Assembly (NCBI GenBank): GCA_944384125.1
Contig: CALWSF010000013.1
Location: 1 to 64,000, forward strand
Origin: an uncultured Lachnospiraceae bacterium
Lineage (GTDB): Bacteria; Bacillota; Clostridia; Lachnospirales; Lachnospiraceae
Direction of reading: 5' to 3'
Length of the DNA: 64,000 nucleotides
Shown here piece by piece: positions 25,698 to 34,617 of the stretch. The position numbers and the translations under genes are program-made. Position 1 is the stretch's first letter, and every line of letters starts with the position of its first letter. Below the pieces are notes generated by a model, which did not search any database, had not been told where the DNA came from, and was given only the letters and a program-made list of their open reading frames with translations.

Positions 25698-26930
25698 TTA
25701 TACACCTTTTAACATCCACTGATAAGAATCATATGCTGCGCGAAGGGAGACTTCTGCCGATTCCATATCGGCCTTTTTCTGATAATACTCTGCCTCTCCT
25801 GTCAGGTAATCTCCTTTATTTATGGCACCGGACTGATATTTTATCTGCAGGGCATGATAATCCTTCTCTGCCGCCTCATAAGCCGCCTGCGCTGCATCCC
25901 GTGCAAGGCTTAATGATGCTATTTCCTGATACTGCTCATCGATTGTTATGCTGGCCGTTCCTTTCGCGTCCTCCAGACGATTCTCTCTTGACCGCCGCTC
26001 TGCGTCTCCTGTTGCCGATGAACTCCTGAGAGACTTGACCGTAGAATCGGCGATCACTGCCATAGCGCGGTCAGAGTCAAGATCAAGCGCCTCAAGTTCA
26101 TCCTCTGTAACTGCAGGAATCTCTCCCAGCTCCAGCGATGAGCCATTTTTTCCAATCAGAATTCCCAGCTGCCTTTTTGATGAATCTGCCTGGGACTTTG
26201 TCTGAAGAGCCGCTGTCTGGGCAGCCAGAAGTGTCTCCTCTGCCTCAAGAAGCTCCTCCTCCGTGCAGAGCCCTGCCGCCCTTTCCGCAACTTTTCTGTC
26301 GCAAGCAGCCTGACTTGCCTCCGCCGTTTTTTCAACACTGGCTGTCTGAGCTTCCATCTGTACACATGTTCCGAGAAGCGACTGAGCCATCTTTACCTGC
26401 TCCCAGACAATCCGATCTCTCGAAGCCTGGTTTGAAACAGAATTCAGCGATTCAAGGGAGCGCCGGTACTGTTTTGCAGAAGACGAAAGAATATCCGCAT
26501 TCTGCTCATACACAGCAATCAGCGCCTCATCTCCACCCTCATCCTCCAGCTCATCCGCTTTATAATTCATATCTCCGATTCCGCTTACCATCGTGTTGTA
26601 GGCTTCCTCGTAAACGGCAAGACTGGTCTGGTAACTGTTTTCTGAGTTTAATGCCGTCACATTTCCCCGACGGACCAGTTCTTCCAGTTCCCCGTATTCG
26701 ACCACATTGTCGTTCAGCTGTTCTTCTGTATAAGAGGACTGATTTTCTTCTGTATCTGAGCTTTCTTCTGTTCCCGTATCCACTGCCGGCCCACAGGCCG
26801 GATCCGCATCCGCTTCCGTCTCCGTACCGGAGATGAGGGGAGACTCCGCAGCAGACACGGGAAGTGCCAGATACAGGCAGGCCATGAGTCCGGCTGCAGC
26901 CGTAAAACCTGCTTTACCGAATCTTCTCAT
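25698..26930 (-). CDS. TolC-family-like exported protein 2
   Basis: A 410-residue protein with a Sec-type signal peptide (about 1-27, ending PVSAAES), an acidic linker and long Ala/Glu/Gln-rich helical stretches. The two-part repeat typical of outer-membrane-efflux (TolC) proteins is visible: LEAEETLLAAQTAALQTKSQADSSKRQLGILIGKNGS, then YQSGAINKGDYLTGEAEYYQKKADMESAEVSL at the C-terminus. It lacks clear beta-barrel strands and is shorter than Gram-negative TolC. The organism appears to have a single membrane, so its location, perhaps membrane- or wall-associated, is uncertain. GGAGGG lies five bases before ATG 26930. It is 14 bp after a paralogue. Confidence 0.75.
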   Translation of the reverse strand: MRRFGKAGFTAAAGLMACLYLALPVSAAESPLISGTETEADADPACGPAVDTGTEESSDTEENQSSYTEEQLNDNVVEYGELEELVRRGNVTALNSENSYQTSLAVYEEAYNTMVSGIGDMNYKADELEDEGGDEALIAVYEQNADILSSSAKQYRRSLESLNSVSNQASRDRIVWEQVKMAQSLLGTCVQMEAQTASVEKTAEASQAACDRKVAERAAGLCTEEELLEAEETLLAAQTAALQTKSQADSSKRQLGILIGKNGSSLELGEIPAVTEDELEALDLDSDRAMAVIADSTVKSLRSSSATGDAERRSRENRLEDAKGTASITIDEQYQEIASLSLARDAAQAAYEAAEKDYHALQIKYQSGAINKGDYLTGEAEYYQKKADMESAEVSLRAAYDSYQWMLKGV

Positions 26931-26944
26931 CTTTCTCCCTCCTT

Positions 26945-28114
26945 TTACGTTGCAGAAGCCAGGCCATTGACCGCCCATTCATAAGAAAGCTGCGCCTCCA
27001 GAAGAGACATGGCCGCTGTTCTCTCCTCGCTTACCGCACTGTCATACGAATATTTTTCTGACTGATATGCTGTCTGGCTTATGGTTCCCGCTGCGATTTT
27101 TCTGTCGGCAGACTGCATCTGCTTTTCTGCAAGCTCAAGGCTTTTCTTTGCCTGCTCATACTGATTTTCAGTAAGAAGCAGCGTCTGGTACGCCAGCTTG
27201 ACATTAGACTTTACCGCCTCTGTACCGCTTGAGAGGCTGTTCTGATACTGCTCCTTCAGAGTGCTGGTCATAGCGTTGTGCGCCTCTCTCTCATAAATTT
27301 TCAGCTGATAATTATTTTCCACTGCCTTCGCAATATCCTCTTCCAGATTAACAGAAGCACTCATAGACTCCTGCGGCTTGGGAAGTTCCCCTATCTCTAC
27401 TTCTGAGCCGTAATCCCAGCCCAGCATCAGGCAAAGTGATTCCTTTGTTGTCGTAATAGTATTCTGAGCAGAAACGACTGCTGCCTGAGCTGTCAAAAGA
27501 GATTCCTGCGCGTTCAGAAGATCACTCTGCGTCGCACTTCCGGCCCCTGCTTTCAGGCTTGCTGTCTCATAATCCTTCTGAGCCTTTTCAGCCTGATTCT
27601 GGCTGTTTTTAAGCGTCTCCTGGGCATTCCAGTATTCGATCATCTGCTTCTGGGCAGACTGAACCAGTGATTTTTCTGTCTGTGTATATCCCCACAGCAT
27701 CACATCATCGTCTGTTACATTGTCATCTTCCATCTCACGCATCTGCTGTGCGGATGCCTCACTGTTCTGAGCGGACGCAAGAAGAGAACCGTAATTGGCA
27801 TCATCCGAATCCGGATATTCAATGCTGCTCTCTATCTCATCCGCTGTGTCATAATAGTCCTCAGCAATGTCACTGCTGTCTTTTCCCTTGTAATCCTTAT
27901 ATTCAATCTGGTTCTGTTCAACTGTACTGTTATATTCATGAACCAGATCCGCAATTTCGTCAAATTCAAGCTTATCATCCTGCAGAGTTGCCCATTTTTC
28001 CTCTGTATATGCAAACGGCGGACTGGCCGCCAGAGCGCTTATCGGGGTCAGCGCCCCGAAAGCGGCAGCACAGGCAAAACAGGAAATTCCTCTGATGCAT
28101 TTTCTATATTTCAC
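26945..28114 (-). CDS. TolC-family-like exported protein 1
   Basis: A 389-residue paralogue of the next gene, with a signal peptide (CIRGISCFACAAAFGALTPISALAAS) and the two helical repeats of the TolC family: AGAGSATQSDLLNAQESLLTAQAAV in the middle and KIAAGTISQTAYQSEKYSYDSA near the end. The GLT/GxxxxxD-like turn before each helix is the part conserved with TolC. The charged middle (YPDSDDANYGS) is unlike Gram-negative proteins. It is 41 bp after the RND permease, so pump and both TolC-like proteins form one transcript. They may extend the pump across the wall, or bind substrates. Confidence 0.75.
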   Translation of the reverse strand: MKYRKCIRGISCFACAAAFGALTPISALAASPPFAYTEEKWATLQDDKLEFDEIADLVHEYNSTVEQNQIEYKDYKGKDSSDIAEDYYDTADEIESSIEYPDSDDANYGSLLASAQNSEASAQQMREMEDDNVTDDDVMLWGYTQTEKSLVQSAQKQMIEYWNAQETLKNSQNQAEKAQKDYETASLKAGAGSATQSDLLNAQESLLTAQAAVVSAQNTITTTKESLCLMLGWDYGSEVEIGELPKPQESMSASVNLEEDIAKAVENNYQLKIYEREAHNAMTSTLKEQYQNSLSSGTEAVKSNVKLAYQTLLLTENQYEQAKKSLELAEKQMQSADRKIAAGTISQTAYQSEKYSYDSAVSEERTAAMSLLEAQLSYEWAVNGLASAT

Positions 28115-28155
28115 TGTCCAACACCTCTTTCTGAATTATAATCCGGCATCAAAAC

Positions 28156-31100
28156 CTAATCGATATCCGGAATCTCTTCCTTTTTCCGACGGCTCAGAAG
28201 TGCATAGTAAACCGGCACCATAAAGAGAGCCACAGCTACACCGACGGTAAGTCCGCCTATATCTACGATCGCAAGTCCCTGCGTTGTAGAACCGCTGCTT
28301 CTGATTGCCAGAGCCATGGGAATCATGGAGAGAATCGTCGTAAGGCTGGTCATCAGAATCGGGCGGATACGGGTTGCTCCTGCTTCTATCAGAGCAGTCC
28401 GCAAATCCATTGTCATTCTGTACTGATTTACTGTATCCACATAGAGAATACCGTTATTTACAACCGTTCCGACCAGAATCAGGAATCCCAGAAGGGAGGT
28501 CATACTGATGCTGACGCCCGTCAGCTTCAGAAGTCCGAATGAACCCACCAGACTGAACGGAATGGTTGTCATAACCATGACAGAAAACTTAACTGACTCA
28601 AACTGGGCGGACATTACAACAAAAATCAGAAATACAGCTGTGGCAATCGCCCAGTACAGAGCACTGAATTCTTCCTGCATCATCTGATCCCGGCTGTTCT
28701 GCCCGATGGAAATTGTTCCCGTCAGATTTGGCACAACAACCTCACTGTTAATTACAGAAGCCACATTGCCTCCCGTATAATCCGCCGAAATTGTGATCTC
28801 ATAGGAGCCATCGGTCTTTGAAATAGAAGAAGGACTGTCTTCAAATATAACATCGGCCACATCCGTCAGCGCCACGCGTCTCCCGTCTGATGCTGTCAGG
28901 ACGATATCCTCAATATTGTCTACCGTCTCATATTCTCCCTCCGGGTATTCCACCTGTACACTGATATCCTCTCCGTCAATCTTCAGCGTGGTTGCCTCAA
29001 TTCCGCTGAGCACCTGATTTACTGTGTTGCCGATGCTGGATGCAGTGAATCCATATGCCTTCGCCATCACAGGATCAATTTTAAGGGTAACAATAGGAGC
29101 ATTGTTCTCTATGCTGGAATGAATATTAATTACATCATTCCTCGCCGTCATCTCCTCGACAATTTTGTCACTTACCTCCTTAAGCTCATCATACTGGGCA
29201 CCGTGCAGAATTACTTCATATCCCCTCTGTTTTCCCATAAAACTCATGGAAGTGGATGCCTCTACATCGATAGTAGCGTTTTCGATTTTATCCATATCTT
29301 TCTGCCACAGTTCCGCTACTTCATCCGTGTCCATAGTGCGGTCATCTTTAAGGTAAGCACTGATTGTTCCGCTGTCATCGTTATACCGGAGCATATAGGA
29401 ATCAACCTGATCACTGGCCGCCACAATAGCTTCTGCCTGGGCCAGAGCACCCTCTACCCTTTCCTGCTTTAATCCGGGCCGCGTCTCAATACTGACGCTT
29501 ACTGTTCCCGTATCATCAGCTGTCATAAGCTCCATCTCCATACCGCTGGCCAGAAAAACCGTTGCCGCCATGATTCCCACAGACACCAGCATAACGAGAG
29601 CCTTATGATTTAAGAGCCGATCCATAATAACCCTGTATGCATTCTGCATTCGCTCTATCGGACGCCCCATAAGTGCCTTTTTGGCCTCCGTAGGCTTGTA
29701 AAAGAGATAGCACAGAGGAACAATCGTCATAGCCGAAAGAAGTGATGCCAGCATACAGAACACAACTGTAAATCCCAGGGGCTTGAACATCTGTCCTGTC
29801 ATGCCTTCCAGAAACGCCAATGGCAGGAAAACTACACAGGTTGTAATTGTAGAACCAATGATAGAGTTGATTACGACTCCCGTACCGTTCAGTGCGGCTG
29901 AAAAATATCCGAGAGCGCCTTTATCCTCCTGGTTGGCTGTCGCCCTGAAGCAGCTCTCCAGAACAACGATAGAGTTATCAACCATCATTCCGACACCGAG
30001 AACCAGGGCACTCATTGTAATAACATTCAGTGAAAAACCTACTGAAGTAATAGCAATCAGAGACAGAAGAATTGATGTAGGAATAGAACTTCCGACAATC
30101 AGGGATGCCTTGTAGTCTCCAAAAAACAGGAAGATGATAAACATGGAGATTACTACCGCAAGAACCATTGTCTCCGCCACATCGTAGAGTGAATCCAGAA
30201 TTGACTCTGACGTATCATTTGCAACCTCAATCATCAGATCAGGATCAGCCGCCAGCAGCTCTTCAATAGTCTCATTCACAGCAGAAGATACTTCCATATC
30301 TGTACTGTCCTGCTGCTTCTGGATGGAAATAGAAATTGTTTCCTGCCCGTTATACCTGGAAATTCCGCCTCTGTCTTCTTCTGCTTCATATATATTGGCC
30401 ACGTCAGAGAGGGAAATGATCTGCCCGGTTTGTGTCTCAAAGGGAATATCCTGCAGTTCATCAACTTCTTCTGTCTCCAGAGAGGCTGTGACAGAAAGCT
30501 CCAGATTACCCGCCACTGCCTCGCCGGACGGAGAGGCCAGATTAGCATCGCTGATGGCATTAGCCACATCACTCATGGTAATACCATACTGATCCATTTT
30601 TTCAGACTGAAGTTCTATCTTTACATATTGAGAAGAACCTCCCATTGTCTCAATATTGGCAATGGAACTGATTCTTTCCAGCTCCGGAACGATCTGCTGA
30701 TCCACATAATCATAAAGATTGCTCTGTGTTTTATGACCTATTGAAAGCATCATGCTGGTTCCGGCATTTGAGTTCATCTCCATTACAGTGGGCTCTACAT
30801 CCTCCGGAAGATCCCTCTCTATTCCGTCCAGCTTCTGTTTCAGCTCATCATAAGCCTCATCCATATCTGTTCCATAGTCATACTCCAGCATAACCCGGCT
30901 GGTGCCGTCTCCGGAAGAAGATGTAATACTGTCAACTCCCTCCAGAGTGCTGACCGCATCCTCAATAGGCTCTGTTACCAGTTCATTCATATCCTCCGGA
31001 CCCGCCCCGGAATAGTTAGCCATAATAATCAGCATCGGGGTCTCCATATCCGGCATCTGCTCCAGCTTAGCTGAAAATACAGACGAAATACCGAATACAA

Positions 31101-31164
31101 CCAGGCAGAGCAGCGCCATAACTGTCGTGACCGGATGCTTGAGGACATATTTTGTCATTCCCAT
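28156..31164 (-). CDS. RND-family efflux permease (HAE/SwrC type)
   Basis: A 1002-residue proton-driven exporter with the full RND layout: helix 1 (HPVTTVMALLCLVVFGIS), a large first periplasmic-type loop, helices 2-6 (from ETMVLAVVISMFIIFLFFGD), a second large loop and helices 8-12. The TM4 proton-relay region reads VGMMVDNSIVVLES, so the Asp-Asp pair of AcrB is Asp-Asn, as in several Gram-positive members. No clear frameshift or gap is seen. GGAGG lies ten bases before ATG 31164. The preceding adaptor gene is truncated. A divergent two-component system probably controls the operon. Confidence 0.93.
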   Translation of the reverse strand: MGMTKYVLKHPVTTVMALLCLVVFGISSVFSAKLEQMPDMETPMLIIMANYSGAGPEDMNELVTEPIEDAVSTLEGVDSITSSSGDGTSRVMLEYDYGTDMDEAYDELKQKLDGIERDLPEDVEPTVMEMNSNAGTSMMLSIGHKTQSNLYDYVDQQIVPELERISSIANIETMGGSSQYVKIELQSEKMDQYGITMSDVANAISDANLASPSGEAVAGNLELSVTASLETEEVDELQDIPFETQTGQIISLSDVANIYEAEEDRGGISRYNGQETISISIQKQQDSTDMEVSSAVNETIEELLAADPDLMIEVANDTSESILDSLYDVAETMVLAVVISMFIIFLFFGDYKASLIVGSSIPTSILLSLIAITSVGFSLNVITMSALVLGVGMMVDNSIVVLESCFRATANQEDKGALGYFSAALNGTGVVINSIIGSTITTCVVFLPLAFLEGMTGQMFKPLGFTVVFCMLASLLSAMTIVPLCYLFYKPTEAKKALMGRPIERMQNAYRVIMDRLLNHKALVMLVSVGIMAATVFLASGMEMELMTADDTGTVSVSIETRPGLKQERVEGALAQAEAIVAASDQVDSYMLRYNDDSGTISAYLKDDRTMDTDEVAELWQKDMDKIENATIDVEASTSMSFMGKQRGYEVILHGAQYDELKEVSDKIVEEMTARNDVINIHSSIENNAPIVTLKIDPVMAKAYGFTASSIGNTVNQVLSGIEATTLKIDGEDISVQVEYPEGEYETVDNIEDIVLTASDGRRVALTDVADVIFEDSPSSISKTDGSYEITISADYTGGNVASVINSEVVVPNLTGTISIGQNSRDQMMQEEFSALYWAIATAVFLIFVVMSAQFESVKFSVMVMTTIPFSLVGSFGLLKLTGVSISMTSLLGFLILVGTVVNNGILYVDTVNQYRMTMDLRTALIEAGATRIRPILMTSLTTILSMIPMALAIRSSGSTTQGLAIVDIGGLTVGVAVALFMVPVYYALLSRRKKEEIPDID

Positions 31165-31185
31165 ATTTCGCGTTCCTCCTGTCTT

Positions 31186-31674
31186 TTATGACTCTGCCGA
31201 AGCACCTGCTGCATCGGTTCCATTTTTCTCAGTGCCGTCCGGCTGCGTCGGGATGCCTTCCGGAACAGAGCTTCCGGTCTCTGAATCAGCCGGCTCTGAC
31301 TCCTCTTCCCTCAGATTTACTGTGGATCCTTCATAGAGCTGAGAACTCCACGTGCTCACAACCATCTCATCTCCCGTCAGACCTGATTTGATTTCCGCAA
31401 GCTCTGAATCATAAAGCCCCACTTCAACCTCAACCTTATGTATTGTCCCATCTTCATAGAGGTAAACATTTCCGACACCGCCGTCATAATAAATAGCATC
31501 CACGGGAACAGTCATGACATTTTCAGCGCGATCAGATACAACCGTAACCTTTACAGTTGTACCGGTTGCCAGTGCATTGGCCTCCGGAAGTTCTGCCTTA
31601 ATCTTAAAAAGTCCGCTGTTCTCATCAGCCATTGTACTCACGTCTGTGATAATACCTTCATAGTTAAGGCAGTT
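31186..31674 (-). pseudogene. Truncated RND adaptor (membrane-fusion protein) gene
   Basis: The reading frame opens after an in-frame stop at 31677-31675 and reads NCLNYEGIITDVSTMADENS, then the beta-barrel and membrane-proximal parts of an RND adaptor (GLFKIKAELPEAN, VMTVPVDAIYYDGGVGNVYL, IKSGLTGDEMVVS) and an acidic tail. The signal sequence, lipoyl halves and helical hairpin, roughly the first 200-250 residues, are missing. The only starts are GTG 31641 or ATG 31632, both without a good ribosome site. A 5' deletion is the simplest reading. The remaining stop codon lies 21 bp before the RND start. A short expressed fragment cannot be excluded. Confidence 0.75.
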
Positions 31675-31754
31675 TCAACTAAATATAAACTGAACATTAA
31701 CCAAAGGTGAAAAATCTGTGTCTCTTACTTATTTTTCTTTAATCATACCTGAAC

Positions 31755-31784
31755 GTTTACAATAAGTTTACAATCCTGTAGTAT
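31755..31784 (+). promoter_or_regulatory. Two-component-system promoter with direct repeats
   Basis: TTTACA (31756-31761), 17 bases, TAGTAT (31779-31784). GTTTACAAT occurs twice, at 31755-31763 and 31766-31774, an 11-bp period typical of OmpR-family response-regulator sites. The first copy overlaps the -35 box. Confidence 0.6.
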
Positions 31785-31878
31785 AGTGAGTGACAGATAA
31801 ACTGAAACAGCGGACAGCCGCAGGAGGAAAGCTGTCCGCCGGATACAGGGAAATATGTATTCTGGAGGGTACAAAATT

Positions 31879-32556
31879 ATGTTTCACATTATGGTAGTAG
31901 AAGATGACGCCAAGCTGCGTTCCTTATTTTGTACTGTATTAACTAACAACGGTTATCTGGCTCTCCCCGCAGAGAACGGCGAACAGGCTCTTTGCCTTCT
32001 TGATTCCGAATATGTAGATCTCATCATTTCGGATATCATGATGCCCGGAATGGACGGCTATGAGCTGATCGGACGGCTCAGGGACAGCGGATACACGTTT
32101 CCAATCCTTATCATAACAGCCAAGGAACGGTTTGAAGATAAGCAGAGGGGATTTCAGGCAGGTACAGACGACTATATGGTCAAGCCCATTGATGTCAATG
32201 AGATGGTTCTGCGCGTGGGCGCTCTGCTGAAGCGTGCCAAAATTGCCACGGAACGCCGTATTGTGTGCTGGAACACAATACTCAATTATGATGCGCTCAC
32301 TGTTACGGCAAACGGGCAGGAAACCCTGCTCCCGCAGAAGGAATTTTACCTTCTGTACAAGCTTCTCTCCTACCCAAACAAGATTTTTACAAGGCAGCAG
32401 CTGATGGATGAAATCTGGGGTATCGATTCGACAACAGATGAGCGAACTGTAGATGTTCATATTAACCGGCTCAGGGAACGTTTTAAAGACTGTGATGATT
32501 TTCTTATTATGACAGTCCGGGGCCTGGGATATAAGGCGGTAAGAACAGATTCATGA
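31879..32556 (+). CDS. OmpR/PhoB-family response regulator
   Basis: A 225-residue regulator. The receiver domain has the acidic pair in VVEDDAKL, the phospho-accepting Asp in LIISDIMMPGMDG, the ITAKERF Thr/Ser segment and the KPID lysine. The C-terminal winged-helix DNA-binding domain ends in DVHINRLRERF and VRGLGYK. An ATG 24 bases earlier is in frame, but GGAGGG precedes ATG 31879 by ten bases. Its stop overlaps the kinase start (ATGA). It is divergent from the RND operon, the usual layout for a pump and its regulator. An 8-bp hairpin in the leader (31812-31839) flanks a GGAGG not used for this start. Confidence 0.95.
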   Translation: MFHIMVVEDDAKLRSLFCTVLTNNGYLALPAENGEQALCLLDSEYVDLIISDIMMPGMDGYELIGRLRDSGYTFPILIITAKERFEDKQRGFQAGTDDYMVKPIDVNEMVLRVGALLKRAKIATERRIVCWNTILNYDALTVTANGQETLLPQKEFYLLYKLLSYPNKIFTRQQLMDEIWGIDSTTDERTVDVHINRLRERFKDCDDFLIMTVRGLGYKAVRTDS

Positions 32557-33611
32557 AGCGTAAACATTTTCATATACCACTTTACTGGCTCAGCTTTCTG
32601 ATCCTGTTTTTCCTGATACTATCCGTTACCCCCCTGATGGCCGGATTTTTTGTGGCTTTTGTCACGAACGGCGAAAGCGGCAGAGACGCTTTTATCCGGT
32701 TCCGTCCCTATTTTCCCAGCCTTATATTTTTCTTAAGCAGTCTTTCCTTAAGTATTATACTGGCGCTGGCACTGTGGGCAAAGATCCTCGTCCCCCTGGG
32801 CAACATCAGCCAGGCTGCCAGGCGCGTGGCCAGCGGAGATTTTTCCGCTCAGGTTGCGCCTTCCAGATCCTTAAGGGAAATACGGGATCTGACCGACAAT
32901 TTCAACCGGATGGTACATGATCTGTCAAGCATTGAATCTCTTCGAAATGATTTTGTGACCAACATTTCTCATGAATTTAAAACACCTCTTGCCGCTATTG
33001 AGGGCTATGCCACTCTTTTGCAGGACCCTTCTCTTTCGGAAAAAGACAGGGCCGAATACACAAGAATTATTATTGACAGCACAAGGCAGCTCTCTACAAT
33101 GGCCGGTAATATCCTGCTTCTTTCCAGGCTGGAAAAGCAGGAAATTGTGACAAATCAGGTCGTTTTCAAGCTGGATGAGCAGATCCGCCAGGCAATTCTC
33201 CTTCTGGAACCGCTCTGGGACAAGAAACACTTAAATCTGGATATAGAGCTTCCGTCCGTCAAATATTATGGAAATGCAGAAATGCTTCTTCAGGTATGGA
33301 TGAATCTTCTCCAGAATGCCATTAAGTACACTCCTGCCGGCGGAATTCTCTCCGTTTCTCTCAGCGCCGACAAAAACAGTGTTGCTGTTTCCATCTCAGA
33401 CACGGGAATCGGCATGGATGAAGAAACAATGAAAAGAATTTTTGAAAAATTTTATTCAAAAAGCACACAGACAAAAGAAAAAGGTAACGGACTCGGGCTG
33501 TCCATTACCAAAAGAATTATCGATCTGATGCAGGGTTCCATTGAGGTAAAAAGCCAGGTAGATGGAGGAAGCTGCTTTACTGTCAGACTCCCTGTTAAGC
33601 CATTTTCATAA
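32553..33611 (+). CDS. Membrane sensor histidine kinase
   Basis: A 352-residue kinase. Two membrane segments (about 10-35, LSFLILFFLILSVTPLMAGF, and about 55-80, LIFFLSSLSLSIILALALW) enclose only a short external loop, so it may sense within the membrane, as many envelope-stress kinases do. HAMP follows at about 80-130, then the phospho-His box SHEFKTPLAAIEGYA, N box NLLQNAIKYTP, DTGIGM and GNGLGLSITKR. The family and the four-base overlap with the regulator gene make the pair a complete two-component system. The likely target is the divergent efflux operon. Confidence 0.94.
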   Translation: MKRKHFHIPLYWLSFLILFFLILSVTPLMAGFFVAFVTNGESGRDAFIRFRPYFPSLIFFLSSLSLSIILALALWAKILVPLGNISQAARRVASGDFSAQVAPSRSLREIRDLTDNFNRMVHDLSSIESLRNDFVTNISHEFKTPLAAIEGYATLLQDPSLSEKDRAEYTRIIIDSTRQLSTMAGNILLLSRLEKQEIVTNQVVFKLDEQIRQAILLLEPLWDKKHLNLDIELPSVKYYGNAEMLLQVWMNLLQNAIKYTPAGGILSVSLSADKNSVAVSISDTGIGMDEETMKRIFEKFYSKSTQTKEKGNGLGLSITKRIIDLMQGSIEVKSQVDGGSCFTVRLPVKPFS

Positions 33612-33612
33612 A

Positions 33613-34617
33613 TTACCCGGCAAAAAAACGATCTGCGTCAAACCGGCTGTCTGCCATCAGGCGGGCAGCCGCATCTCTGTAATCTGAAAGCTTCTGGGCT
33701 TTTTTTATACGCTTCATTTCTTTCTCACACCCAGGAAAATGACATCCCAAATAAAACCACAGTTCTTTCATCTTAAAGAGAACATTCCTGTCTCCCGACA
33801 TGATCTCCTCATATCCTTCCAGCAGAAGATCATGAAACCGGATAAACCTGTCTCTTATATCCCCGGCTGAGCAGGGTTTACCGCTCTCATGACAAATCTC
33901 CTCAAAAATCCAGGGAGAAGCCACTGCTCCGCGCCCCAGCATAAATGATTGTTCCATGCCAGGTCTCACTTTCTCCCACTCTTTTGCAACTGCTTTTGCA
34001 TCCGCTGCGGAAAAAAGATTTCCGTTATAGCTTACGGGAGCCGCACTTTCCATAAGCCCTGTCCGGAAATATTCCATTCTCGGAAATCCCTCATAATAAT
34101 CATTGCGGATTCGGGGATGAATAATAAGCTCTGACAGAGGATAGCGGTTGTAAATTGTAAGAAGATCCGGAAACTCTCCCGGATCCTCCATGCCGATCCT
34201 CGTCTTTACAGATACCCGAACCGGCAGTTCCTCTGAGTAAATTCCCTCAAACACACTTTCCAGAAATCGATCCAGCTCCCCGCGAAAGAGAAGAAATCCT
34301 GCGCCCTTTTTCTTTGCAGTTACCGTTCCTGACGGACACCCCAGGTTGAGATTCACTTCTCTGTATCCATAATCTGCCAGAACTCTGCACAGCCACAGAA
34401 AATCCTCGGCACGATTTGTGAGAATCTGCGGAATGAGGCACACATCACGGTTATTTTCCGGAAGAATATCATTTTTTTCCCTAGAACTCAGAACATGACT
34501 TGCCCCGGGCGCAAGAAAAGGGGTAAAATACCGATCCGCTCCTCTGTAAACTGCCCGGTGCGCATTGCGGAACACATATCCCGTTATTCCCTCCATCGGC
34601 GCAAAAGATGTTCTCAT
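33613..34617 (-). CDS. dus: tRNA-dihydrouridine synthase
   Basis: A 334-residue FMN enzyme that reduces uridine to dihydrouridine in tRNA. It starts SFAPMEGITGYVFRN and has the catalytic Cys in NLNLGCPSGTVTAKKKGAG, then VKTRIGMED, IHPRIRNDYYEG, YNGNLFSAADA and the FMN-phosphate motif MLGRGAVASPWIF. It overlaps cbiT by four bases (ATGA), so it is the last gene of the corrin-ring operon although it has no role in B12 synthesis. It converges on the histidine kinase gene with one base between the stop codons and no visible terminator. Confidence 0.92.
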   Translation of the reverse strand: MRTSFAPMEGITGYVFRNAHRAVYRGADRYFTPFLAPGASHVLSSREKNDILPENNRDVCLIPQILTNRAEDFLWLCRVLADYGYREVNLNLGCPSGTVTAKKKGAGFLLFRGELDRFLESVFEGIYSEELPVRVSVKTRIGMEDPGEFPDLLTIYNRYPLSELIIHPRIRNDYYEGFPRMEYFRTGLMESAAPVSYNGNLFSAADAKAVAKEWEKVRPGMEQSFMLGRGAVASPWIFEEICHESGKPCSAGDIRDRFIRFHDLLLEGYEEIMSGDRNVLFKMKELWFYLGCHFPGCEKEMKRIKKAQKLSDYRDAAARLMADSRFDADRFFAG

